Made by a program: the position numbers and the translations under genes. From an uncultured Oscillospiraceae bacterium (GTDB lineage Bacteria > Bacillota > Clostridia > Oscillospirales > Acutalibacteraceae): a stretch of DNA of 9,115 nt. This document shows positions 1-6,634 of this stretch, piece by piece. The notes under the pieces are model-generated. The model did not search any database and had not been told where the DNA came from. It saw only the letters and a list, made by a program, of their open reading frames with translations. The stretch spans positions 1-9,115 of the forward strand of contig USBH01000056.1 in assembly GCA_900552925.1 (NCBI GenBank), read 5' to 3'. Each line of letters opens with the position of its first letter. Positions within the stretch are counted from its first letter, which is position 1.

Positions 1-46
1 AGATTAGCTGCAGTCTCGTGGGCTCGGAGATGTGTATAAGAGACAG
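1..46 (+). other. Illumina Nextera P7/i7 adapter with Tn5 mosaic end (artefact)
   Basis: This stretch is library-preparation sequence, not genome. Bases 1-4 (AGAT) match the end of the P7 primer. Bases 5-12 (TAGCTGCA) sit exactly where the 8-base i7 index belongs, and their reverse complement TGCAGCTA is, from memory, the Nextera XT index N728. Bases 13-27 match the Nextera read-2 primer part, GTCTCGTGGGCTCGG. Bases 28-46 are the 19-base Tn5 mosaic end, AGATGTGTATAAGAGACAG. Real genomic sequence starts at 47. A gene caller may start the first gene at the GTG at 32, adding the artefactual residues MYKRQ. Confidence 0.98.
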
Positions 47-286
47 ACCGTATACGACGCGTTCGGCTTTTTCCTCGCGGCAGGCTGCACGGTCAGCGAC
101 CCCGAAGCCGTCGTGATCGGCGGCGGCGTTTCCCGCGCCGGGGCGCCGCTGCTCGAGGGCGTCCGGCAGGGATTTTTGAAATACGCGTTTTATCCGAACC
201 GCGACGTGCGCTTCGCGCTCGCATCGCTCGGCAACGACGCGGGGATCTACGGCTGCTGCAAGCTGATTCTCGACCGCTTCGGCTGA
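47..286 (+). CDS. ROK-family sugar kinase (glucokinase-like), C-terminal fragment
   Basis: Seventy-nine C-terminal residues remain; the N-terminal part is lost at the contig end, where the adapter joins in frame. Two features support a ROK kinase. The segment PEAVVIGGGVSRAGAPLLEG matches the C-terminal glycine-rich VIGGG motif of ROK proteins. The ending ASLGNDAGIYGCCKLIL matches the LGNDAGIIGAA pattern typical of bacterial ROK glucokinases. A full-length family member is usually about 300-320 residues. The likely role is ATP-dependent phosphorylation of glucose or a related hexose in the cytoplasm. The sugar-binding HExGH motif and the zinc-binding cysteines lie in the missing part, so substrate and kinase-versus-repressor status cannot be judged; the absence of a visible extra domain favours a kinase. 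The stop is TGA at 284-286. Confidence 0.8.
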   Translation, partial: TVYDAFGFFLAAGCTVSDPEAVVIGGGVSRAGAPLLEGVRQGFLKYAFYPNRDVRFALASLGNDAGIYGCCKLILDRFG

Positions 287-321
287 GCGGAACACGACAG
301 GGACAGAATGAATGCAAAAAC

Positions 322-368
322 GGCATGGGCGCATCCGTGCCGCCGGCAAGCAGGCGTTCGCGCGCCTG
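322..368 (+). promoter_or_regulatory. Two short hairpins upstream of the MATE gene
   Basis: The 118-base gap between the kinase and the MATE gene contains two adjacent inverted repeats. The first pairs 322-328 (GGCATGG) with 335-341 (CCGTGCC), with one G-T wobble and a 6-base loop. The second pairs 351-356 (CAGGCG) perfectly with 363-368 (CGCCTG), also with a 6-base loop. Neither is followed by a T tract, so they do not look like standard intrinsic terminators. I see no convincing -35/-10 pair in this gap, so the MATE gene may be read through from upstream. The role is unknown; simple GC-rich spacer structure is a fair alternative. Confidence 0.35.
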
Positions 369-404
369 TGATCCGGAGTGGAAGGAAAGGGACTGGTAAT
401 TTTA

Positions 405-1775
405 ATGGAAGACGCAAAAAAGACAGAATTATTTGAAAACACGCCGATACCGAAGGCGGTCATGCAGCTCGCGATCCCGACGGTGATCAGCTCGCTCGTC
501 ATGGTGATCTACAACCTCGCGGACACCTACTTCGTCGGCATGCTGAACGACCCGATTCAGAATGCGGCGGTCACGCTGGCGGCGCCGGTGCTGCTCGCCT
601 TCAACGCGATCAACAACCTCTTCGGCGTCGGCAGCTCGAGCATGATGAGCCGCGCGCTCGGCAGCAAGGATATGGACACCGTGTACAAGAGCTCGGCGTT
701 CGGATTTTACTGCGCGCTGTTCAGCGGCCTGCTGTTCTCCGTGCTCTACACCGTTTTCAGCGCGCCGCTGCTCGTCGTGCTCGGCGCCAATGCGGAGACG
801 GCGCAGGCGACCGGCGGATACCTTATGTGGACCGTCAGCTTCGGCGCGGCTCCGGCGATCCTCAACGTGGTCATGGCCTACCTCGTCCGCGCGGAGGGCG
901 CGTCGCTGCACGCGAGCATCGGCACGATGAGCGGCTGCCTGCTGAACATCCTGCTCGACCCGATTTTCGTCCTGCCGTGGGGCCTGAACCTCGGCGCGGC
1001 GGGCGCCGGCTGCGCGACCTTCATCTCGAACTGCGTGGCCTGCCTGTATTTCTTCGTTCTGCTCTTTGTCCGGCGCGGGCGCACCTACGTCTGCATCAAT
1101 CCGCGCCAGTTCCGTCCGACGATGCGCATCGTCCGCGGCGTCTGCGGCGTCGGCATCCCGGCGTCGATCCAGAACCTGCTCAACGTGACGGGCATGACGG
1201 TGCTGAACAACTTCGCGGCCTCCTTCGGCTCGGACGCCGTGGCGGCGATGGGCATCGCCCAGAAGATCAACACGGTGCCGTTCCAGGTGGCGCTCGGCAT
1301 TTCGCAGGGCATCATGCCGCTGATCAGCTACAACTACGCGAGCGGCAACACGCGGCGCATGAAAAAGACCTTTTTCTTCACCGCGCGGATCTCGCTTTCC
1401 TTCCTTTTCCTCGTGATGATCGCGTATCTCGTGTTTGCAGGCGACCTTGTCCGCATGTTTATGGACAACGAGCAGATCGTCGCCTACGGCACGTCGTTCC
1501 TGCGCGGCATGTGCCTCGCCATGCCGTTCCTGTGCATGGACTTCCTTGCGGTCGGCGTGTTCCAGGCCTGCGGCCTCGGCAAAGAAGCGTTCATCTTTGC
1601 CGTTCTGCGCAAGATCGTGCTGGAGATCCCGGCGCTGTTCATCCTGAACTGGATCTTCCCGCTGTATGGCCTCGCGTATGCGCAGCTTGTGGCGGAGGTC
1701 ATTCTCGCCGCAGCGGCGATCATCGTCCTCGCGCGGCTGTTCCGCCGGCTGGAGCGGCATCAGTATCCCGGCTGA
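405..1775 (+). CDS. MATE family multidrug/cation efflux transporter
   Basis: This is a 456-residue integral membrane protein of the MATE family, which exports drugs or other organic cations in exchange for Na+ or H+. The length is typical (about 450). Visible family features, in order, are: the opening LFENTPIPKAVMQLAIPTVI with NLADTYFVG around residues 37-45; GVGSSSMMSRALG around 74-86; LNILLDPIF around 180-188 closing the first half; GIPASIQNLL around 250-259 opening the second half; and GISQGIMPLISYNYASGN around 298-315. Hydrophobic stretches fit 12 membrane helices in two six-helix bundles. It most resembles the MepA/DinF-like clostridial type; the substrate cannot be predicted. I chose ATG 405 over the in-frame GTG at 378 because the purine-rich AAGGAAAGGGA (382-392) lies between them and the family start follows directly. 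Codon 9 is TTA, a codon otherwise absent from the genes here. Confidence 0.92.
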   Translation: MEDAKKTELFENTPIPKAVMQLAIPTVISSLVMVIYNLADTYFVGMLNDPIQNAAVTLAAPVLLAFNAINNLFGVGSSSMMSRALGSKDMDTVYKSSAFGFYCALFSGLLFSVLYTVFSAPLLVVLGANAETAQATGGYLMWTVSFGAAPAILNVVMAYLVRAEGASLHASIGTMSGCLLNILLDPIFVLPWGLNLGAAGAGCATFISNCVACLYFFVLLFVRRGRTYVCINPRQFRPTMRIVRGVCGVGIPASIQNLLNVTGMTVLNNFAASFGSDAVAAMGIAQKINTVPFQVALGISQGIMPLISYNYASGNTRRMKKTFFFTARISLSFLFLVMIAYLVFAGDLVRMFMDNEQIVAYGTSFLRGMCLAMPFLCMDFLAVGVFQACGLGKEAFIFAVLRKIVLEIPALFILNWIFPLYGLAYAQLVAEVILAAAAIIVLARLFRRLERHQYPG

Positions 1776-1815
1776 CGCGCAGCCCGGCGTAAGATTATAA
1801 CGGCAAAATAGAGAA

Positions 1816-1862
1816 AAGCACACGTGTCTGCTCCTCCGTTTCAGAGAAACCGGCGTGTGCTT
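1816..1862 (+). terminator. Intrinsic terminator-like hairpin after MATE, possibly bidirectional
   Basis: A perfect 9-base stem pairs AAGCACACG (1816-1824) with CGTGTGCTT (1854-1862). Inside its long loop is a second small stem, GTTTC (1838-1842) with GAAAC (1846-1850). On the plus strand the tail is only moderately T-rich (CTTCCTTTATGCCTTT). On the minus strand the stem is followed by TTTTCTCTATTTT, a better tail, so it may also back up the gdhA terminator. It starts 40 bases after the MATE stop. Confidence 0.6.
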
Positions 1863-1928
1863 CCTTTATGCCTTTGAGTGGCTTTTTCCCTGTCGAACGG
1901 AGAGGACGGGGGAAGTTTTCAGATGCAA

Positions 1929-1963
1929 AAAGCGCTGCAAACGCATTTCGTTTGCAGCGCTTT
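1929..1963 (-). terminator. Rho-independent terminator of gdhA
   Basis: A perfect 15-base stem pairs 1929-1943 (AAAGCGCTGCAAACG) with 1949-1963 (CGTTTGCAGCGCTTT) around the 5-base loop CATTT. Read on the minus strand it lies 31 bases after the gdhA stop, and the GC core runs into GCTTTTTGC, giving the expected T run. It is the strongest terminator in the window. Together with the hairpin at 1816-1862 it separates the converging MATE and gdhA transcripts. Confidence 0.88.
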
Positions 1964-1994
1964 GCTGTATGTGCAGGATCAGAAAATGCCCCAA

Positions 1995-3344
<1,350 letters not shown>

Positions 3345-3434
3345 CTAAAATAAGATCTGAACCCCGGTGAAACGCAACTTCCGAAACGGAATCCTGCAAA
3401 ACCGAGCGTGTCTCCCGGTGGGGAACATAGAGCT

Positions 3435-3463
3435 ATTTTATCACGTCTGCGGCAAATTTGCAA
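3435..3463 (-). promoter_or_regulatory. Vegetative (sigma-A type) promoter of gdhA
   Basis: On the minus strand there is a -35 box TTGCAA (3458-3463), a spacer of exactly 17 bases, and a -10 box TAAAAT (3435-3440). Transcription would start near 3428, leaving a leader of about 100 bases before the ATG at 3326. The leader contains a small stem, TTCCG/CGGAA (3379-3383 with 3387-3391), and otherwise no recognised riboswitch. Confidence 0.78.
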
Positions 3464-3486
3464 TATGCTTTATGTAAAAAATTCAA

Positions 3487-3515
3487 GAACGCAATGCGGA
3501 TTCTGCATGAACGCA
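3487..3515 (-). promoter_or_regulatory. Operator-like palindrome flanked by direct repeats, upstream of gdhA
   Basis: A 15-base near-palindrome, ATGCGGATTCTGCAT (3494-3508), has one mismatched pair about its centre at 3501. It is bordered immediately on both sides by the same 7-mer, GAACGCA (3487-3493 and 3509-3515), so the repeats are 22 bases apart, about two helical turns. The centre is about 73 bases upstream of the predicted gdhA start and about 156 upstream of the purB start. This geometry suits a dimeric regulator, more likely acting on gdhA. No known box was recognised, and chance is possible. Confidence 0.35.
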
Positions 3516-3533
3516 TCTCTCTTCCTGCAAGCT

Positions 3534-3568
3534 CTGGCGCCTTTTCTGTGAAACGCCAGTATTTGGCG
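3534..3568. repeat. Three-part inverted repeat between the gdhA and purB promoters
   Basis: CTGGCG (3534-3539) is the exact reverse complement of CGCCAG (3554-3559), and a third copy, TGGCG (3564-3568), lies just beyond. The middle copy could pair with either neighbour. The element sits about 55-90 bases upstream of the purB -35 box and would not be in either predicted transcript, so a protein-binding role is likelier than an RNA switch. It is short and could be chance. Confidence 0.25.
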
Positions 3569-3621
3569 CTGTGTGCGGCGGATTTTGTACGAATCCTTGC
3601 GCTGTGGTTTTCGGAAAAAGA

Positions 3622-3650
3622 TTGACAATCGCTGCGGTTTTTTATAGAAT
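3622..3650 (+). promoter_or_regulatory. Vegetative (sigma-A type) promoter of the purB-purA-glmS-guaA operon
   Basis: A perfect -35 box TTGACA (3622-3627) is followed by a 17-base spacer and the -10 box TAGAAT (3645-3650), one base from consensus. Transcription would start near 3657, giving a leader of about 90 bases before the purB ATG at 3746. No PurR-type box of the Bacillus kind and no purine riboswitch was recognised. It is the only strong promoter found ahead of the four plus-strand genes. Confidence 0.85.
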
Positions 3651-3689
3651 TATCATGTATTGGAATGTGTTCCTGGTTCCGAGAATACA

Positions 3690-3719
3690 GACCGCCTTTC
3701 GCCGTGCGGCGCGGCGGTC
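3690..3719 (+). promoter_or_regulatory. Stable hairpin in the purB leader
   Basis: GACCGCC (3690-3696) pairs perfectly with GGCGGTC (3713-3719), and an inner stem GCC/GGC (3701-3703 with 3708-3710) nests inside. No T tract follows, so it is not a classical terminator. It ends 11 bases before the AGGAAG ribosome binding site (3731-3736), so it may stabilise the 5' end of the mRNA or affect translation. A second small stem, GGAA/TTCC (3662-3665 with 3670-3673), lies near the predicted transcript start. Confidence 0.45.
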
Positions 3720-3745
3720 CCAGAGCAGAAAGGAAGATCGATCGA

Positions 3746-5176
3746 ATGAGAGACACCTACGAATCCCCACTTTCCTCCCGCTATGCCGACAAGGAGATGA
3801 AATACCTTTTCTCTCCGGATATGAAGTTCAAAACGTGGCGCCGCCTGTGGATCGCGCTGGCGGAGAGCGAGATGGAGCTCGGCCTGCCGGTCACGCAGGA
3901 GCAGGTCGACGAGCTCAAGGCGCATGCCGACGACATCAACTATGAGGTCGCCGAAGCGCGCGAGCGCGTAGTCCGCCACGACGTGATGAGCCATGTCTAC
4001 GCCTACGGCCAGCAGTGCCCGAAGGCGGCTGGCATCATCCACCTCGGCGCGACGAGCTGCTACGTGGGCGATAATACCGATATCATCATCATGACCGAGG
4101 CGATGAAGGTCATTCGCAAAAAGCTTGTCAACGTCATCCGCGTGCTTTCGAAGTTCGCGGAGGAATACAAGGACCTGCCGACGCTGGCTTTCACGCACTT
4201 CCAGCCCGCACAGCCGACGACCGTCGGCAAGCGCGCGACGCTCTGGATCCAGGAGTTCCTGATGGATCTCGAGGACGTCGAGTACCAGATCGGCAAGGCG
4301 AAGCTGCTCGGCTCGAAGGGCACGACCGGCACGCAGGCGAGCTTCCTCGAGCTCTTTGACGGCAACGACGAGCTCGCCGCGAAGATCGACGGCAAGATCG
4401 CCGAGAAGATGGGCTACGAAACGTGCTTCGCCGTATCCGGCCAGACCTACCCGAGAAAGCTCGACAGCCAGATGCTGAACGTGTTGAGCTGCATCGCGCA
4501 GAGCGCGGCGAAGTTCTCGAACGACATCCGCCTGCTGCAGCACCTCAAGGAGGTCGAGGAGCCGTTCGAAAAGAACCAGATCGGTTCCTCCGCGATGGCG
4601 TACAAGCGCAACCCGATGCGCAGCGAGCGCATCGCGTCTCTCGCGCGCTACGTCGTGGTCGACGCGCTGAACCCGGCCATCACGGCTTCGACGCAGTGGT
4701 TCGAGCGCACGCTCGACGACTCGGCGAACAAGCGCATCAGCGTGCCGGAGGCGTTCCTCGCGACCGACGCGATCCTGAACCTCGTGATGAACGTGGCGGA
4801 CGGCCTCGTCGTCTACCCGAAGGTCATCGAGCAGCACCTCCGCCGCGAGCTGCCGTTTATGGCGACCGAGAACATCATGATGGACGCCGCAAAGCGCGGC
4901 GCGGACCGTCAGGAGCTGCACGAGCACGTGCGCGTGCATTCGATGGCGGCTTCGAAGGTCATCAAGGAAGAGGGCGGCGAGAACGACCTGCTCGAGCGCA
5001 TCGCGGGCGACCCGATCTTCGGCGTCACGCTCGAGGAGCTCAAGGGGATCGTCGACCCGCACAAGTACGTGGGCCGCGCGCCGCGGCAGACGGAGATCTT
5101 CCTCAAGGAGACGGTGCAGCCGGTTCTGGAGCGCTATGCCGATCTGGAAACGGAGACCGCCGAAATCAACCTGTAA
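3746..5176 (+). CDS. purB: Adenylosuccinate lyase
   Basis: PurB, a cytoplasmic homotetramer of the fumarase/aspartase superfamily, acts twice in purine synthesis: it cleaves SAICAR to AICAR and adenylosuccinate to AMP, each time releasing fumarate. The 476-residue protein carries the three conserved segments of the family: RHDVMSHVYAYG (77-88, histidine 78), THFQPAQPTTVGKR (150-163, catalytic-type histidine 151), and the signature loop GSSAMAYKRNPMRSERI (280-296), whose serines 281/282 include the expected catalytic base. The longer length and the RHDVMSH style resemble the eukaryote-like branch of adenylosuccinate lyases rather than the roughly 430-residue Bacillus form; this is an impression from motifs. 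ATG 3746 is chosen because AGGAAG (3731-3736) lies nine bases upstream and the protein opens with the usual YESPLSSRYA. It is first in the operon, with purA 84 bases downstream. Confidence 0.97.
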   Translation: MRDTYESPLSSRYADKEMKYLFSPDMKFKTWRRLWIALAESEMELGLPVTQEQVDELKAHADDINYEVAEARERVVRHDVMSHVYAYGQQCPKAAGIIHLGATSCYVGDNTDIIIMTEAMKVIRKKLVNVIRVLSKFAEEYKDLPTLAFTHFQPAQPTTVGKRATLWIQEFLMDLEDVEYQIGKAKLLGSKGTTGTQASFLELFDGNDELAAKIDGKIAEKMGYETCFAVSGQTYPRKLDSQMLNVLSCIAQSAAKFSNDIRLLQHLKEVEEPFEKNQIGSSAMAYKRNPMRSERIASLARYVVVDALNPAITASTQWFERTLDDSANKRISVPEAFLATDAILNLVMNVADGLVVYPKVIEQHLRRELPFMATENIMMDAAKRGADRQELHEHVRVHSMAASKVIKEEGGENDLLERIAGDPIFGVTLEELKGIVDPHKYVGRAPRQTEIFLKETVQPVLERYADLETETAEINL

Positions 5177-5195
5177 TCCGGGCCCGCCCGACTTT

Positions 5196-5209
5196 CCCGC
5201 AGCTGCGGG
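5196..5209 (+). repeat. Perfect palindromic hairpin in the purB-purA spacer
   Basis: The 14-base sequence CCCGCAGCTGCGGG is a perfect palindrome (5-base stem, AGCT loop), 19 bases after the purB stop. Flanking GC-rich blocks around 5183-5190 and 5217-5223 could extend the stem with a bulge. It is followed by AAAAAA, not a T run, so it should not terminate plus-strand transcription. It could protect the purB 3' end or mark an mRNA processing point. An AT-rich patch at 5227-5238 includes TATACAT but has no matching -35 box, so I do not call a purA promoter. Confidence 0.45.
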
Positions 5210-5260
5210 GCATAGCGGGGCGGCGCAAAAAATATACATGAAAGAAAGGCTTGAACGATT

Positions 5261-6541
5261 ATGGTAAAGGCAATCGTCGGCGCCTGCTGGGGCGACGAGG
5301 GAAAGGGCAAGATTACCGATATGCTCGCGGAGACGTCGGACATCGTCGTGCGTTTTCAGGGCGGCAGCAACGCCGGCCACACGATCATCAACGAGTACGG
5401 CAAATTTGCGCTGCATCAGCTGCCCTCCGGCATTTTCAGAAAGAATATCATCAACGTCATCGGCAACGGCGTAGCGCTGTCTGTCGAGAACTTCATCAAT
5501 GAGATCAAGACCGTTACGGACCGCGGCGTACCCATGCCGAACCTCGTGGTCTCGAACCGCTGCCAGATCGTCATGCCGTACCACAAGGCGCTCGACGGCA
5601 TGGAGGAGGCCCGCCTCGCGGCGAAATCCTTCGGCTCCACGAAGAGCGGCATCGCGCCGTTCTACTCCGACAAGTACGCGAAGATCGGCTTCCAGGTCAG
5701 CGAGCTGTTCGACGACAAGGACGCGCTGATGGAGAAGATCGACCACGTGCTCGACCTCAAGAACGTGCTGTACAAGGACCTCTATCAGGTCGAGCCGCTC
5801 GACCGCGAGGAAATTTACGAAAAGCTCATGGAATACAAGGCGGCGCTTGAGCCGTTTGTTGCCGATACGTTCACGCTGCTGCACGACGCCGTGAAGGCCG
5901 GCAAGACGATCCTGCTCGAGGGCCAGCTCGGCTCCCTGAAGGACCCGGACCTCGGCATTTACCCGATGGTCACTTCGTCCTCGCCGCTCGCCGGCTTCGG
6001 CGCGATCGGCGCGGGCGGCATCCCGCCGTATGCGATCCGCGAGATCGTCACGGTCGTCAAGGCGTACTCGAGCGCGGTCGGCGCGGGCGAATTCGTCTCC
6101 GAGATCTTCGGCGACGAGGCGGACGCGCTGCGCCGTCACGGCGGCGACGGCGGCGAATACGGCGCCACGACCGGCCGCCCGAGAAGAATGGGCTGGCTGG
6201 ATCTCGTTGCGGCGCGCTACGGCTGCGCGGCGCAGGGCGCGACCGACGTGGCCTTCACGGTGCTCGACGCGCTCGGCTATCTCGATGAGATCCCGGTCTG
6301 CGTGGCGTACGAGCTCGACGGCAAGCGCATCGATTATTTCCCGACGACGACGGAGCTCAAGCGCTGCAAGCCGGTGCTTGAAGTCCTTCCGGGCTGGAAG
6401 TGCGACATCGGCGGCATCCGCAAGTATGAGGATCTGCCGGAAAACGCGAGAAAGTACGTCGAGTTCGCCGAAAAGCACATCGGCGTACCGATCACCATGG
6501 TGTCCAACGGCCCGGCGCGCGAGGACATTATTTACAGATAA
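5261..6541 (+). CDS. purA: Adenylosuccinate synthetase (clostridial-type divergent subfamily)
   Basis: PurA, a cytoplasmic enzyme usually active as a homodimer, joins IMP and aspartate using GTP to form adenylosuccinate, the step before PurB. The 426-residue length is normal. Core motifs are present: GACWGDEGKGK (7-17, catalytic aspartate 12), FQGGSNAGHTI (32-42, catalytic histidine 40), ATTGRPRRMGWLD (302-314), and VSNGPAREDII (414-424). Several usually conserved segments differ. The common GAQGTLLDIDHGTYP block reads GQLGSLKDPDLGIYP (221-235), and the GIGPAYxDK block reads GIAPFYSDK (130-138). From memory, Clostridia have a known PurA group with these same features, so this looks like a subfamily and not decay. 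ATG 5261 follows a modest GAAAGG (5244-5249) eleven bases upstream. It lies directly after its pathway partner purB. Confidence 0.95.
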   Translation: MVKAIVGACWGDEGKGKITDMLAETSDIVVRFQGGSNAGHTIINEYGKFALHQLPSGIFRKNIINVIGNGVALSVENFINEIKTVTDRGVPMPNLVVSNRCQIVMPYHKALDGMEEARLAAKSFGSTKSGIAPFYSDKYAKIGFQVSELFDDKDALMEKIDHVLDLKNVLYKDLYQVEPLDREEIYEKLMEYKAALEPFVADTFTLLHDAVKAGKTILLEGQLGSLKDPDLGIYPMVTSSSPLAGFGAIGAGGIPPYAIREIVTVVKAYSSAVGAGEFVSEIFGDEADALRRHGGDGGEYGATTGRPRRMGWLDLVAARYGCAAQGATDVAFTVLDALGYLDEIPVCVAYELDGKRIDYFPTTTELKRCKPVLEVLPGWKCDIGGIRKYEDLPENARKYVEFAEKHIGVPITMVSNGPAREDIIYR

Positions 6542-6553
6542 TGGCTGAAAACA

Positions 6554-6610
6554 GGAAAGCGGGCACTTCGGTCGCCCGCTTTCCCTGCTCTGCCGCGAAA
6601 CGCGCGGCAG
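6554..6610 (+). terminator. Tandem strong hairpins between purA and glmS (attenuator or processing site)
   Basis: Two perfect stems fill most of the 93-base spacer. The first pairs 6554-6564 (GGAAAGCGGGC) with 6574-6584 (GCCCGCTTTCC), 11 base pairs, and its loop can close further as A-C(UUCG)G-U, the very stable UUCG tetraloop. The second pairs 6590-6597 (CTGCCGCG) with 6603-6610 (CGCGGCAG), 8 base pairs, loop AAACG. Neither has a clear T run after it, so termination may be partial. No promoter for glmS is visible, which argues for at least some read-through. An mRNA-stabilising or processing role is equally possible. Confidence 0.55.
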
Positions 6611-6634
6611 CTTAAAGAAAGGAAGGGATAGATT

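Noticed and set aside
32..46. Start of the first gene at GTG 32 (N-terminus MYKRQ)
   Set aside because: These codons are the Tn5 mosaic end of the adapter; the genomic frame is entered at 47 and the true start is off the contig.
28..46. Tn5 transposon end as a sign of a mobile element
   Set aside because: It is the engineered mosaic end in the full Nextera adapter context with an index, with no transposase or target duplication.
378..404. GTG at 378 as the MATE start
   Set aside because: The best ribosome binding site lies downstream of it and the family N-terminus begins after ATG 405.
429..1823. 464-residue minus-strand frame opposite the MATE gene
   Set aside because: It is the in-register antisense shadow of MATE, charged and low in complexity, with no recognisable domain.
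3665..3745. Longer N-terminus for PurB starting at 3665
   Set aside because: The stretch covers the leader hairpin and the ribosome binding site; ATG 3746 has AGGAAG at nine bases and the family start.
3433..3756. Minus-strand 107-residue ORF in the divergent region
   Set aside because: It overlaps both promoters and the purB leader, has no recognisable motif, and reads as non-coding AT-richer regulatory sequence.
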